A DNA stretch of 64,000 nt from Corallococcus sp. EGB. Lineage in GTDB: Bacteria > Myxococcota > Myxococcia > Myxococcales > Myxococcaceae. The notes under the pieces are model-generated. The model did not search any database. It was not told the DNA's origin and saw only the letters and a list, made by a program, of their open reading frames with translations. Shown piece after piece: positions 34,830 to 43,446 of the stretch. Positions within the stretch are counted from its first letter, which is position 1, and each line of letters begins with the position of its first letter. The stretch spans positions 5,537,356 through 5,601,355 of the forward strand of contig NZ_CP079946.1 of NCBI RefSeq assembly GCF_019968905.1, written 5' to 3'. Both the position numbers and the translations under genes were made by a program.

Positions 34830-34918
34830 GCGTTCGTCGTTTCCGAGGAAGGACGCCGGGCCTTCATCCGACACGCGCGGGGCCGCGTGGACGACGTCAC
34901 TGCAAGGAGCGCATGACC

Positions 34919-36095
34919 ATGGCGGCGAACCTCATCCTTCTGGGCGCGAGGCAGTTCATCACGGAGCGGGCATGGCAGTTGGGCCTGAGGCCGCTGATCA
35001 TCCAGCAGCCGGGCCTGTCCGACGATTACGTGAACCGGCAGTCCGACCGGGTCCTCCTCATGAGCTACGACGACCCGGCGCTCATCCCCATGCTGAAGGC
35101 CGCGCACGCGGTGACGCCCTTCGTGAGCGCCATCACGGTCGCGGAGGAGGCGCTCATCCCCTGCGCTCGCATCAACGAGGCGCTGGGGCTGCGAGGGACG
35201 CCACTGGAGCTGGTGGAGAAGACGCGCGACAAGCCAGCGATGCGGCGGGTGCTCGACTCCGGTGGGTTCTCGCCCGTGCAGTGGGCCTCGGTGAAGACGC
35301 AGGAGGAGGCCGTCGCGTTCGCCGAACGACAGGGCTATCCGTTCATCCTCAAGCCCGTGGATGGCGTGGGCAGCATCGACGTGCGGCGCATCCGGTCCGC
35401 CTCGGACCTGGAGGGTGTGCTGAACGCCCGAGCGTCTTGGATTGCGGAAGAGTACCTGGACGGCCCCGAGTACTCCGTGCAGTGTTTCTCGTTCGCGGGG
35501 CGCCACGTCATCCTGGGCATCAACGAGGAGACGAAGAGCACGGACCCCAACGGCAGCGCCTTCCTGGAGGTCGCCCATCAGGTCCCCGCGCCAATGCCCG
35601 CGGAGCGGGACCGCGAGGTGCGCGACTTCATCCGGAGCTTCCTGGACGTGCTGGGCCTGAAGGATGGGCCCTCGCACACGGAGCTGAAGTACACGTCGCG
35701 AGGCCCGCGCATCGTGGAGACGCACACGCGCCTGGGCGGCGACCGCCTGTGGGATCTGGTCCGGCTGACCACGGGCCATGACCTGCTGGACATGACGCTC
35801 CAGTGGGCCATGGGGACGCTGAAGCCTTTGGAAGCGGATCCGGTGCCTCGCGGCGGCGCGGCCATCCAGTACTTCCCCCCCCGGCAAGCTCAAGCGCATG
35901 CATGGTGCGGTGGCGCTGAAGCGGCTTCCGGGAGTCGTGGACATCTCGCTCGCGGTAGAGCTGGGTGCCACCATCCGGCAGGCCCTGAAGTCAGAGGACC
36001 GCGCCGGCTACGTGCTGGCCTACGCGGACACCGTGCAGCAGGCGCAGGCCGTGTGCAGGGAGGTCAGCCAACGGCTCGTGTTGGAGACCGCGTAG
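34919..36095 (+). pseudogene. ATP-grasp domain protein, frameshifted
   Basis: The product resembles carboxylate-amine ligases with an ATP-grasp fold: KPAMRRVLDSGGFSPV, GYPFILKPVDGVGSIDV (ATP-binding Lys and Gly-rich loop), WIAEEYLDGPEYSVQCFSF and PSHTELKYT followed by RIVETHTRLGGDR (Mg-binding part). The frame is intact to about base 35880. The expected continuation (GKLKRMHGAVALKR... to LVLETA) is in another frame and ends at 36095. The shift falls in a run of eight C at 35875-35882; seven C would restore one ~391-residue protein. This can be a real mutation, phase variation or a sequencing error. ATG 34919 has AAGGAG nine bases upstream; ATG 34913 is also possible. The C-terminal lid region would be lost if the shift is real. 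Confidence 0.85.
35875..35882 (+). other. C8 homopolymer at the frameshift site
   Basis: Eight consecutive C residues lie exactly where the ATP-grasp reading frame breaks. Removing one C reconnects YFPP to GKLKRMHG in frame. Confidence 0.85.
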
Positions 36096-36097
36096 GG
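36080..36097 (+). repeat. 18-bp direct repeat, copy 1
   Basis: The 18 bases overlapping the ATP-grasp stop codon (GTTGGAGACCGCGTAGGG) recur at 36625-36642. The copies are 545 bases apart and bracket the Cys-rich lipoprotein gene. Confidence 0.85.
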
Positions 36098-36228
36098 AGT
36101 CGGCCCCCGAGGTGGGGCAAACTCCTGTAGACATGGGCACGTTCATCACGGCCTGAGCCCCCTCTGGGAACGTGGGTGGGGCGAAAGCGGGAGGTTGTGC
36201 CAATGGGGCATGTCTGAACGCATCTCCA

Positions 36229-36522
36229 TCAGTCGACGCCCGGAGGCGTGCAAAAAGACCCCGGCGAATCGGTAAACGCTCTGCTGCCGCACAACTGTCC
36301 GCTGGGGCATTCCGAAGTCTCTTCGCACGGCCGCTGACAGGTACCTGCTGGCCCCGGTGTTGTCAGCCGCCAGAACATGCACTCCAGCTCCTCCTCGCAG
36401 TCGGCGCTACTCTTGCAGTTCCCTCCCTCTTGAACATGAACTGGGGCCAGCTTGGGACCAAGGCTCACAGCACAGGAAGAAAGGAGGATCAGCAGCACCA
36501 GCAAAGGCCATTCGGGCTTCAT
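36229..36522 (-). CDS. Small Cys-rich lipoprotein
   Basis: This 97-residue protein starts MKPEWPLLVLLILLSSC, a signal peptide with a lipobox ending at Cys17 (LSSC), so it should be exported and lipid-anchored. The mature part has ten or so Cys in a pattern such as NCKSSADC, CMFW, CQRPC, CPSGQLC and SFCTPPG, typical of small disulfide-rich secreted proteins that are common in myxobacteria. No function can be assigned. The upstream ATGs at 36540 and 36528 are less likely because they would lengthen the n-region. The base composition of this gene and its neighbour is less GC-rich than the surroundings. It lies between the two 18-bp repeats. Confidence 0.7.
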   Translation of the reverse strand: MKPEWPLLVLLILLSSCAVSLGPKLAPVHVQEGGNCKSSADCEEELECMFWRLTTPGPAGTCQRPCEETSECPSGQLCGSRAFTDSPGSFCTPPGVD

Positions 36523-36624
36523 GTTCATGTCGGGCAGCACTTGTGGCGTCGCGGTGGCATATCCACCATTCGAACACTGGTTGCCCTCTGTCCGATAGAC
36601 CAGCCCCGCCCATTTGACGGAGAA

Positions 36625-36642
36625 GTTGGAGACCGCGTAGGG
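36625..36642 (+). repeat. 18-bp direct repeat, copy 2
   Basis: This is the second exact copy of the 18-bp repeat; it lies between two minus-strand lipoprotein genes, outside any gene I call, and looks like a leftover of the ATP-grasp 3' end. Confidence 0.85.
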
Positions 36643-36655
36643 GCAACGTCACCCG

Positions 36656-37081
36656 TCAAAGCCCGAGCCTTTCGAATCGGAGGCTCCCTCTTTGAAACCG
36701 AAAGGTGGCTCCTCCATCCGCCCATACCGCGCCCGGCCCCAGACAGACATCCGTCATGATGAAATGGACGTTGATGTTCTCATCCAGGATGTCCACGGCG
36801 GATTCGTAACTCTCCACGCGAGCCAGACACCGCGCCACATCATCACGCGGTTCATCGTGCTTGAGGGCGTCCAGAAGCTCTCGCTCGAACTCCCGACTCG
36901 CGATCTCAAAGGCCTTTCGGTACTCCCCGCCGATAAGGCCGCAGTCAGGCAGGCTGGCGGTACGAACCGAGGCGCAAACCAGCAGCGGTTGTCCCTTCAA
37001 GTCGGATGGCCCCGTCAAATGGCGACAGGAGAGGCTCATCAGTGCAAGGCCGCAAACCGCTCCCAGACCCAACCTGCGCAT
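36656..37081 (-). CDS. Small lipoprotein of unknown function
   Basis: This 141-residue protein begins MRRLGLGAVCGLALMSLSC, a signal peptide with a lipobox at Cys19. The mature part is mostly helical and charged (REFERELLDALKHDEPRDDV) with a few Cys (CASV, DCGL, RCLARV, DVCLGPG). I recognise no family. It lies in a less GC-rich stretch with the Cys-rich lipoprotein downstream and on the same strand, 133 bases apart, and could share its transcript. Confidence 0.65.
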   Translation of the reverse strand: MRRLGLGAVCGLALMSLSCRHLTGPSDLKGQPLLVCASVRTASLPDCGLIGGEYRKAFEIASREFERELLDALKHDEPRDDVARCLARVESYESAVDILDENINVHFIMTDVCLGPGAVWADGGATFRFQRGSLRFERLGL

Positions 37082-37200
37082 GACGCCTCACTTGCCCGAA
37101 AGGGAGACACCCAAAGCTCCACGCCCCGAGATCGGCATGAGCGACCCCGGAGCGTGGACCTCACTGACGAGCAATTGAACGACAGCCCGTCACTGCTGTG

Positions 37201-38985
37201 TCAATACGGGTGGAAGCGCGTCACGAAGGGCACGGCTTCACTCTGTCCCGCAGGGACTCGCGTTCCGACGACGCGCAGGAAGCCCTGTGCGTCCAACTTC
37301 GCGGCCGTGGGCTGCTCCTCCCCGGGCAGGTCCGTCCGGTGCGCGCGAAGGACTTTCGCGCCATTCGCGTCCACGTGGACGACTCCCAGTCCAGAGGCAC
37401 CCTTCGGATCCTGACTCCAGGTGGCGGCGACCACGGTGCCGTCCGCCAGCAGGTCCATGCCCACGACCGCCTCCTTCGCGCTCGGGAGCGCTGCCGTGAA
37501 AAAGACGAAGCCGTCGTCGCCGAAGGACGTGTCCTGACCCGCGCTCGCGCCCAACCGCGCCACCATGGCCCGGCTGGTTCCATCCGAGAACACCGCCCTT
37601 CCCCCCACCAACCATTTCCCGTTCGACAGCCGGATCAGCGTCCTCGGCGTGATGGTCGGCGAGGTGGAGTACGAGTTGTAACGGAAGGTGCTGTCCAAGG
37701 TGCCAGTGGCGGTGAAACGGCGCACGACCAGATTATCGAGGCTGCCCGTGGAGGTTCCCGCCACGACGATCTTCCCGTCGGGCTCGGCGACGACGCACAG
37801 GCCGTCGTCCTGGCGCCCCTCGTCCGCCGTCGCCACGCCGTCCCCGCTGAAGGTCGTGTCCAGGGCGCCCAGCGGAGTCAGGCGGATCACCAGCAGGTCC
37901 AGGCCACTGTTGTCGACCGTGCCCGCGCCGATGATCCGTTCGCTCGCGTCCAGGGTGACCGCGTGAAGGGTGGAGATCCCCGTGGAGATCTGGAAGGTGC
38001 GCATGCCCGTCCCACCGAACGTGGTGTCCAACACGCCCGCCGGCGTGTACCTCGCCAGCAGCACGCTCTGGTACTTCGTCCCCGCACAGGTGTTCGTCCC
38101 GGAGATGGCCCCACCCGCGACGACGATGCGGCCATCCGCCTGCAAGGTGACGGCATCCACGTAGTCATCGCCGCCGCAGATATCGGTGACCACCACGCCC
38201 CGCGTGCCGAACGTGGCGTCCGGCGTTCCATCGGGAAGCAGGCGCGCCACCAGCACGTCCCTCGCTCCCGTGTAGCCGGTGGAGCCGACGAGGATCCACT
38301 TGCCGTCCGCCTGCACGGCCATGGCGTTGATCTTCACCACGGACACGCCGAGCACCGGGCTCGCCATGCCCTCCGTCCCGAAGGCGCTGTCCAGCGCGGC
38401 CGGCGCGGGCTCCACCTTGAGGGTGAGCGGGAACTCGACGCGCTCTCCGCCTCCCACGCCCACCAGCTTGAGCGAGAACTGGCCATAGGCGGCGAACTCA
38501 TCCGGGACGTAGCCCAGCGGCGTCGTGCTCTCACCCTCGGGGATGACGACCGGCAGGGCCTGGGTGGTGCGCACGTGGGGAGGCAGTCCCTCCACCGAAA
38601 GCGCGACCTCCCCGGTGAAGGCCGGAGCGCGGGTCACATCGACCGCGTACGCGTACCGGGTGGAAGGATCGAAGCGGACCGTCTGCTCGGGGATCGTCGA
38701 CAAGGTGAACGCCGGAGGGGGCCCTCCCGCATCCGGGAGGGGCTCGGAGCCGCCGTCCTGCTCCCCCGCGCCGGCATCCGCGCCGCCGTCCACTCCGCTG
38801 TCCGCGGTCCCCGCATCCACGCCGGCATCACGCGTCGGCGTCGGGGGAGGGCCCACGGGGGCATCCGACCCGCCGCAGGCGCCCGCCATCAAGGCGGCCA
38901 CCATCAGCGCGAGCGCCGGAAGGCTTCGGAGATGGAACCGCGAACGGAGGCCAGGAGCCGGGGGACGCAGGTCGATTGGGCGCAT
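37201..38985 (-). CDS. Delta-60 repeat lipoprotein
   Basis: This 594-residue protein is exported: a signal peptide ends in the lipobox LMAGAC, followed by a disordered Asp/Gly/Ala-rich linker (DAGVDAGTADSGVDGG). The rest contains about six delta-60-type repeats, each with a turn such as LDSAFGTEG, PDATFGTRG, LDTTFGGTG, LDTTFSGDG and QDTSFGDDG, followed by a strand like AVQADGKWILVG. These repeats form beta-propeller-like surface domains whose function is not established. The start MRPIDLRPP at 38985 is preferred to the upstream ATG at 39060 because it gives a shorter, more normal leader. It is probably an outer-membrane or surface lipoprotein. Confidence 0.87.
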   Translation of the reverse strand: MRPIDLRPPAPGLRSRFHLRSLPALALMVAALMAGACGGSDAPVGPPPTPTRDAGVDAGTADSGVDGGADAGAGEQDGGSEPLPDAGGPPPAFTLSTIPEQTVRFDPSTRYAYAVDVTRAPAFTGEVALSVEGLPPHVRTTQALPVVIPEGESTTPLGYVPDEFAAYGQFSLKLVGVGGGERVEFPLTLKVEPAPAALDSAFGTEGMASPVLGVSVVKINAMAVQADGKWILVGSTGYTGARDVLVARLLPDGTPDATFGTRGVVVTDICGGDDYVDAVTLQADGRIVVAGGAISGTNTCAGTKYQSVLLARYTPAGVLDTTFGGTGMRTFQISTGISTLHAVTLDASERIIGAGTVDNSGLDLLVIRLTPLGALDTTFSGDGVATADEGRQDDGLCVVAEPDGKIVVAGTSTGSLDNLVVRRFTATGTLDSTFRYNSYSTSPTITPRTLIRLSNGKWLVGGRAVFSDGTSRAMVARLGASAGQDTSFGDDGFVFFTAALPSAKEAVVGMDLLADGTVVAATWSQDPKGASGLGVVHVDANGAKVLRAHRTDLPGEEQPTAAKLDAQGFLRVVGTRVPAGQSEAVPFVTRFHPY

Positions 38986-39097
38986 ATCAGTCAGGGGTGA
39001 AGGGTGCGCCCCAACTGATAAGTGGCCCTGGAACCGGCGATAAATGGATCCCCGGTTCAATGCCCCCGGCGTGAAGGCACGCCGTGGGCACCGCGGC

Positions 39098-39754
39098 TCA
39101 GCGCTTGCGCGCGAGCAACCGCCGCACTTCCTTGAGGCACGCGTCCGTCACGGCCTCCACGGACAGCTCGCCGTCGACGTGCACGATGCGCTCGCGCTTC
39201 TGTCGCAGCGTGATGGCCTTGAGGTACTGCTTCGCGATCCGCCGCTGGGCCTCGTCCGCCTCGAACAGCTCCGCGGGGCCACCGCGCACGGCCCGGCGCT
39301 TCGCCGCGACCTTCGGATCCACACCCACGAACAGGGTCAGGTCCGGCGGCACCGCGTGCGCGTTCACCGTGTCCACCCACGCCATGGGCAGGCTCGCCCC
39401 CTGGTACGCCAGCGAGGACAGCACGTAGCGGTCGCACAGCACCACCTTGCCCTCCTCCAGCGCCGGCAACACCTTCGCGTGCAGGTGATCCGTCCGGTCC
39501 GCCGCGAACAGGAGCGCCAACGTCTCCGGCGCCAGCGGCCCACGCCCGTGCGGCAACCCCAGGCGGCCCGTGAGCGCCTGGCGCAGCATCGTGCCCACCG
39601 GGCCGTCGGAGGGCTCGCGCGTCGTCACCACCGCGTGCCCGTCCGCCCTCAGCGCGGACGCCAGCCGCTCCGTCTGCGTGGTGGTGCCCGCGCCGTCCAG
39701 GCCCTCCAGCACGATGAATCGCCGCGGCAGGGCGCCCCTCCTCGCGGCGCTCAC
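39098..39754 (-). CDS. tmk: Thymidylate kinase
   Basis: This 218-residue protein phosphorylates dTMP to dTDP. It has the family layout: FIVLEGLDGAGTTTQ (P-loop, residues 13-27), TTREPSDGPVGTMLRQ, VLCDRYVLSSLAYQG (DRY motif) and a LID-like VDPKVAAKRR. In the P-loop the usual Lys (GAGKTTQ) is replaced by Thr24, which is odd for a nucleotide kinase but occurs, to my recollection, in some relatives. The length is normal. Its ATG overlaps the stop of the upstream small membrane gene (ATGA), so the two are co-translated. No second thymidylate kinase is seen in the window. Confidence 0.9.
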   Translation of the reverse strand: MSAARRGALPRRFIVLEGLDGAGTTTQTERLASALRADGHAVVTTREPSDGPVGTMLRQALTGRLGLPHGRGPLAPETLALLFAADRTDHLHAKVLPALEEGKVVLCDRYVLSSLAYQGASLPMAWVDTVNAHAVPPDLTLFVGVDPKVAAKRRAVRGGPAELFEADEAQRRIAKQYLKAITLRQKRERIVHVDGELSVEAVTDACLKEVRRLLARKR

Positions 39755-40089
39755 CGGGGAAGGAGCGCCGCGGGGTTGTCCAGGTGAAGCTCGCGGCGCA
39801 GCGCGAGCATCGCCTCGTACTTCCGCAGCTCCTCCCCAAGGACCGCGCGGCCCTTGCGGTAGCTGATGAAGCCGTACACCAGGAGCCCCAGCGCCAGCAG
39901 CGACGCGCCCCAGGCCAACAGCGGCGTGCGCAGCGAGTCGTGGAACAGCTTCCCCGCCGCTCCGCCAATCAACATGAAGGCGATGATGGACACACCCGCG
40001 TGGGCGAAGTGTGTGGTGCTCTGCCGGGTCGCCAGGCTCTCCTGCAACTGCTCGAACCGGGCCCGCTTGTCCTGGATATCTGCGCTCAC
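39751..40089 (-). CDS. Small two-span membrane protein, unknown
   Basis: This 112-residue protein has two hydrophobic segments (GVSIIAFMLIGGAAGKL and LLAWGASLLALGLLVYGFI) between charged N- and C-terminal helices (DKRARFEQLQESL; LGEELRKYEAMLALRREL). I do not recognise a family. Its stop overlaps the thymidylate kinase start by four bases, implying coupled expression. The gene is divergent from ribBA, with about 200 bases between them; I see no FMN riboswitch-like element in that gap. Confidence 0.75.
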   Translation of the reverse strand: MSADIQDKRARFEQLQESLATRQSTTHFAHAGVSIIAFMLIGGAAGKLFHDSLRTPLLAWGASLLALGLLVYGFISYRKGRAVLGEELRKYEAMLALRRELHLDNPAALLPR

Positions 40090-40287
40090 GGAGCCGAGGA
40101 CCCTACATCACGCGCCCCAGCCCGTCGAGTCGCTGCCCTGTCAGGACCCACCTACACGGACGCGCAGTCCCAGGTTGCGCTCATCCCAGCCATTGAACGG
40201 ACGCACGCTCGCCGCCGGGCATGGCTTGCCACCCCACCCCCCTCGCGTTACATGCCGCGCACCATGCCTCTCCACGTCGTCAGCAGG

Positions 40288-41430
40288 ATGAGTTCCCCCG
40301 ACATGAGCCGAGACTCCGAGTTGAACACCATCGAGGAGGCCGTCCGCGACATCCAGGCCGGCAAGTGCGTCATCGTCGCGGACGACGAGGACCGCGAGAA
40401 CGAAGGCGACCTCATCATGGCCGCCGAGCTCGCCACTCCCGAGCAGCTGGCCTTCATGGTGCGCCACACCAGCGGCATCATCTGCCAGCCCATGCTCGCC
40501 GAGCGGCTGGACGCCCTGCGCCTGCCCCAGATGGTGGCGGAGAACACGGAGTCCCACCGGACCGCCTTCACCGTCTCCGTGGACTTCCGCCACGGCACCA
40601 CCACCGGCGTCTCCGCCAGCGACCGCACGAAGACCATCCGCGCGCTCGCGGACCCGAACAGCACCGCGGACGACTTCCTGCGCCCCGGCCACATCTTCCC
40701 GCTGCGCTACCGCGAAGGCGGCGTGCTGCGCCGCGCGGGCCACACCGAGGCGGCCGTGGACCTGGCGCGCCTCGCCGGCCTGCAGCCCTCCGGCATCCTC
40801 TGCGAGCTGGTGAAGGACGACGGCACCATGCAGCGCATGCCGGACCTGAAGCAGTTCGCGCGCGAGCACGACCTCAAGCTCATCACCATCGCGGACCTCA
40901 TCGAGTACCGCAGCCGCAAGGACCGCCTGGTGCGCCGCGAGCCCGGCCAGAGCGTCGTGCGCACCCGCCACGGTGAGTTCACCGCCTTCACGTACACGTG
41001 GACGCCCGACGGCGCGAAGTCGCTCGTGCTGGTGAAGGGCGACCCGTCCAAGCCCCAGCCCGCCCCGCTGGTGCGCCTGCACGGCGCCTGCGCCATGGGC
41101 GACGTGTTCGGCTCGCCCGACTGCAAGTGCAACCTGCTGCTGGATCGCGCGATGCAGAACGTGGCGCGCGAGGGCACGGGCGTCATCGTCTACCTGCCCG
41201 GCATGCACGGCAACGACTTCGGCATCCACCACAAGCGCTCGGGCGACGGCAGCAACGCGTCCGTCAGCCGCGCGGCCAACGAGTCGCGCGACGTGGGCAT
41301 GGGCTGCCAGATCCTCACCGACCTGGGCGTGAGCACCATGCGCGTGATGTCCAACACGGACATGACGTACCGGGGCATCTCCGGCTTCGGGCTCACCATC
41401 GAGTCGCGCCTGCCGCTCGAGGTGGAGTAG
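40288..41430 (+). CDS. ribBA: RibBA-like: DHBP synthase + divergent GTP cyclohydrolase II domain
   Basis: The N-terminal ~200 residues are a clear 3,4-dihydroxy-2-butanone-4-phosphate synthase (riboflavin pathway): VIVADDEDRENEGDLIMAAE, VDFRHGTTTGVSASDR, HTEAAVDLARLAGL and CELVKDDGTM. The C-terminal ~180 residues follow GTP cyclohydrolase II in layout and keep the three zinc Cys (HGAC, PDCKC) but not the usual VHSE (here RLHGA), EGRGIG (here GMHGNDFG) or TNNP (here SNTDM). The second activity is therefore doubtful. Candidate starts are ATG 40264, 40288 and 40303; 40288 is chosen because it gives a normal short leader before LNTIEEAV, but the choice is not firm. Confidence 0.9.
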   Translation: MSSPDMSRDSELNTIEEAVRDIQAGKCVIVADDEDRENEGDLIMAAELATPEQLAFMVRHTSGIICQPMLAERLDALRLPQMVAENTESHRTAFTVSVDFRHGTTTGVSASDRTKTIRALADPNSTADDFLRPGHIFPLRYREGGVLRRAGHTEAAVDLARLAGLQPSGILCELVKDDGTMQRMPDLKQFAREHDLKLITIADLIEYRSRKDRLVRREPGQSVVRTRHGEFTAFTYTWTPDGAKSLVLVKGDPSKPQPAPLVRLHGACAMGDVFGSPDCKCNLLLDRAMQNVAREGTGVIVYLPGMHGNDFGIHHKRSGDGSNASVSRAANESRDVGMGCQILTDLGVSTMRVMSNTDMTYRGISGFGLTIESRLPLEVE

Positions 41431-41456
41431 CGCCACCCGCGAGGCGCGCGAGGCCT

Positions 41457-42791
41457 TCAGCCCAGGTCCTTCAGGGCCTCGCGCACCGCGGACAGGTCCG
41501 CGGGCAGCTCCAGCGGCGGGTTCGCGTGCGCGGCCTGCACGTCCTTGAGCGTCTCGCGGTGGTAGCCCACCTTGAAGTCCGCGAACTTCAGCCCGTGCGC
41601 GGTGGCCACCACCGCGACGCTGGAGCCCTTCGCCATCACACCCGACGTGGCCAGCTTCTCCACCGCCGCCAGCGCGACGCCCGTCTGGGGACAGGTGAAG
41701 GTGCCCTCCCGGTCCGCCCGGGCCGCCGCGTTGGACAGCTCCGACTCCGTCGCCTCCTCCACCACGCCGTCGAACGCGCGCAGCATCCGCACCGCGCGGC
41801 GGAAGGACACCGGGTTGCCAATCTGGATGGCGGACGCGAGCGTCGCTCCCGCCTGCATGGGCACCAGCTCCTGGAAGCCGCCCCGGAAGGCGCGCGCCAG
41901 GGGGTTGGCCCGCTGCGCCTGCGCCACCGCGATGCGCGGCCGGCGCGAAATGAGCCCCAGGTTGAAGAGCAGGTCCAGGCCACGGCCCAGCGCGCTCGCG
42001 TTGCCCAGGTTGCCACCCGGGATGACGATCCAATCCGGCGGCTCCCAGCCCAGGTCCTGGCACAGCTCGATGGCGATCATCTTCTGGCCCTCGATGCGCA
42101 GCGAGTTCATCGAGTTCGCCAGGTACAGCCCCGTGTCCGCCGTCACCGCCTGCACCAGCTTCATGCAGCCGTCGAAGTCCGTGTCCAGCGACAGCACACG
42201 CGCCCCGTTCGCGATGGGCTGCACGAGCTGCGCGAGCGACACCTTGTTCCTCGGCAGGAACACCACCGCGGGGATGCCCGCCGCCGCGGCGTAGGCGGAC
42301 AGCGCCGCGGACGTGTCACCCGTGGACGCGCACGCCACCGCGCGGATGGGCGTGCCCCGAGCGCGCAGGTGCTTCACCGCGGACACCAGGACCGTCATCC
42401 CCCAGTCCTTGAAGCTGCCCGTCGGCGAGACGCCGCACTCCTTCAACATCAGCGAGCCCAGCCCCAGCTCCGCCGCCATGCGCGGCAGCGGCTTGAGCGG
42501 CACGCGGCCCTCGCCCAGCGAGACGATGTCCTCCACCGGCAATTCGGGCAGCGCCCACTCGCGCTTGCCCCAGACGCCGGAGCCGTCCGGCAGCCGGGAC
42601 GTGGCGAAGCGGGACTCGAAGCGGCGCTTCCACTCGGCGGCGGGGATGGCGCGCAGGGCGGCCTCGTCGTGGACCACCTCCAGCAGGCCCTCGCAGCGCG
42701 GGCAGCGGTAGACGACGTCCCACAGCGAGGCGGTGAAGCCACACCCCTCGCTGCACGCGTAGCCCGCCTTCAGCGCCGGCGCCGCCGTCAT
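41457..42791 (-). CDS. thrC: Threonine synthase (second paralogue)
   Basis: This 444-residue PLP enzyme starts with a zinc-ribbon-like part (ACSEGCG...YRCPRCEG) and has the PLP lysine in SPTGSFKDWG, the loop ASTGDTSAALS and the cofactor loop IPGGNLGNAS. These are typical of threonine synthase, which makes threonine from O-phosphohomoserine. The W after FKD replaces the usual R. Length fits the family. The start MTAAPALK overlaps the stop of the zinc-ribbon gene by four bases (ATGA); the longer frame start at 42827 would overlap that gene more and is rejected. This copy has the more standard NPTGSF-like motif than the copy at 25973-27220 and is the better candidate for the biosynthetic enzyme. 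Confidence 0.9.
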   Translation of the reverse strand: MTAAPALKAGYACSEGCGFTASLWDVVYRCPRCEGLLEVVHDEAALRAIPAAEWKRRFESRFATSRLPDGSGVWGKREWALPELPVEDIVSLGEGRVPLKPLPRMAAELGLGSLMLKECGVSPTGSFKDWGMTVLVSAVKHLRARGTPIRAVACASTGDTSAALSAYAAAAGIPAVVFLPRNKVSLAQLVQPIANGARVLSLDTDFDGCMKLVQAVTADTGLYLANSMNSLRIEGQKMIAIELCQDLGWEPPDWIVIPGGNLGNASALGRGLDLLFNLGLISRRPRIAVAQAQRANPLARAFRGGFQELVPMQAGATLASAIQIGNPVSFRRAVRMLRAFDGVVEEATESELSNAAARADREGTFTCPQTGVALAAVEKLATSGVMAKGSSVAVVATAHGLKFADFKVGYHRETLKDVQAAHANPPLELPADLSAVREALKDLG

Positions 42792-43348
42792 GCCTCCACC
42801 TCCACCTTCGTGCCGCACGCCACGCACGCGCGGCCCGGCCAGGCCGGCACGTGGCAGGAGGGACAGGGCACGCGCTCGCCCTCGGCCGCGCGCTTCGCCG
42901 TCACCGGCGCCGCGACACGGACGCGGGGCAGCCGCATGCCGCAGCCGTCACAGAGGAGGCCTTCCGCCTGGACGTGGCGACAGTAGCGGCACGTCACCGC
43001 GCCCACGGGGGCGGCGGTGCGCACGCCGTCGTCCTGCGCGCGGCCCGTGTCCAGGTCCGCCATCGCCACGACGGGCACCTCGCCCGTGACGCCCGAGCGC
43101 GTCAGCTCCAGGTCGGGCACGACCGTGGCCGGCAGGTCCGGCCCCGAGCGCAGCCGCGTCAGGTCCAGCTCCGGCAGCGCGGGCGCGTCCACCGGCACGC
43201 GGCCCCCCACGTGGTGCGTCAGCTCCAGCTCCGGCAGCGGGGCCACGGCGGGCGCGGGGATGTTCCCGAGGCCGGGGAAGCGCTTGCCACAGCCTTCGCA
43301 CTCTTCGCCTTCCGACTGCACGTGGTCGCAGACCGGGCAGATGATCAT
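42788..43348 (-). CDS. Triple zinc-ribbon protein
   Basis: This 186-residue protein carries three zinc-ribbon cores of the CxxC...CxxC type: CPVCDHVQSEGEECEGCG at the N-terminus, CRYCRHVQAEGLLCDGCG in the middle, and CPSCHVPAWPGRACVACG at the end. Between the first two lies an acidic, repeat-like linker with recurrent LPELELTH / PELDLTRL / DLELTRSG units. Such ribbons bind zinc and mediate protein or nucleic-acid contacts; no function is known here. Starting at ATG 43348 removes an Ala/Arg-rich upstream extension. The stop overlaps the threonine synthase start, an unexpected pairing. Confidence 0.82.
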   Translation of the reverse strand: MIICPVCDHVQSEGEECEGCGKRFPGLGNIPAPAVAPLPELELTHHVGGRVPVDAPALPELDLTRLRSGPDLPATVVPDLELTRSGVTGEVPVVAMADLDTGRAQDDGVRTAAPVGAVTCRYCRHVQAEGLLCDGCGMRLPRVRVAAPVTAKRAAEGERVPCPSCHVPAWPGRACVACGTKVEVEA

Positions 43349-43446
43349 GTCCGGGACGTTACCGGTCCCCTCTCCGCTCGGCAACGCGGCCCGGGATGCC
43401 GGGCATGCAGGCGCGCGGCCCGCCGCACCCGCCAACTCCGGTCGCC

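Noticed and set aside
36172..36759. 195-residue plus-strand frame across the lipoprotein genes
   Set aside because: It lacks coding-like sequence and opposes two minus-strand genes with signal peptides and lipoboxes.
40090..40287. Possible FMN riboswitch before ribBA
   Set aside because: I searched for the conserved RFN core and saw no match.
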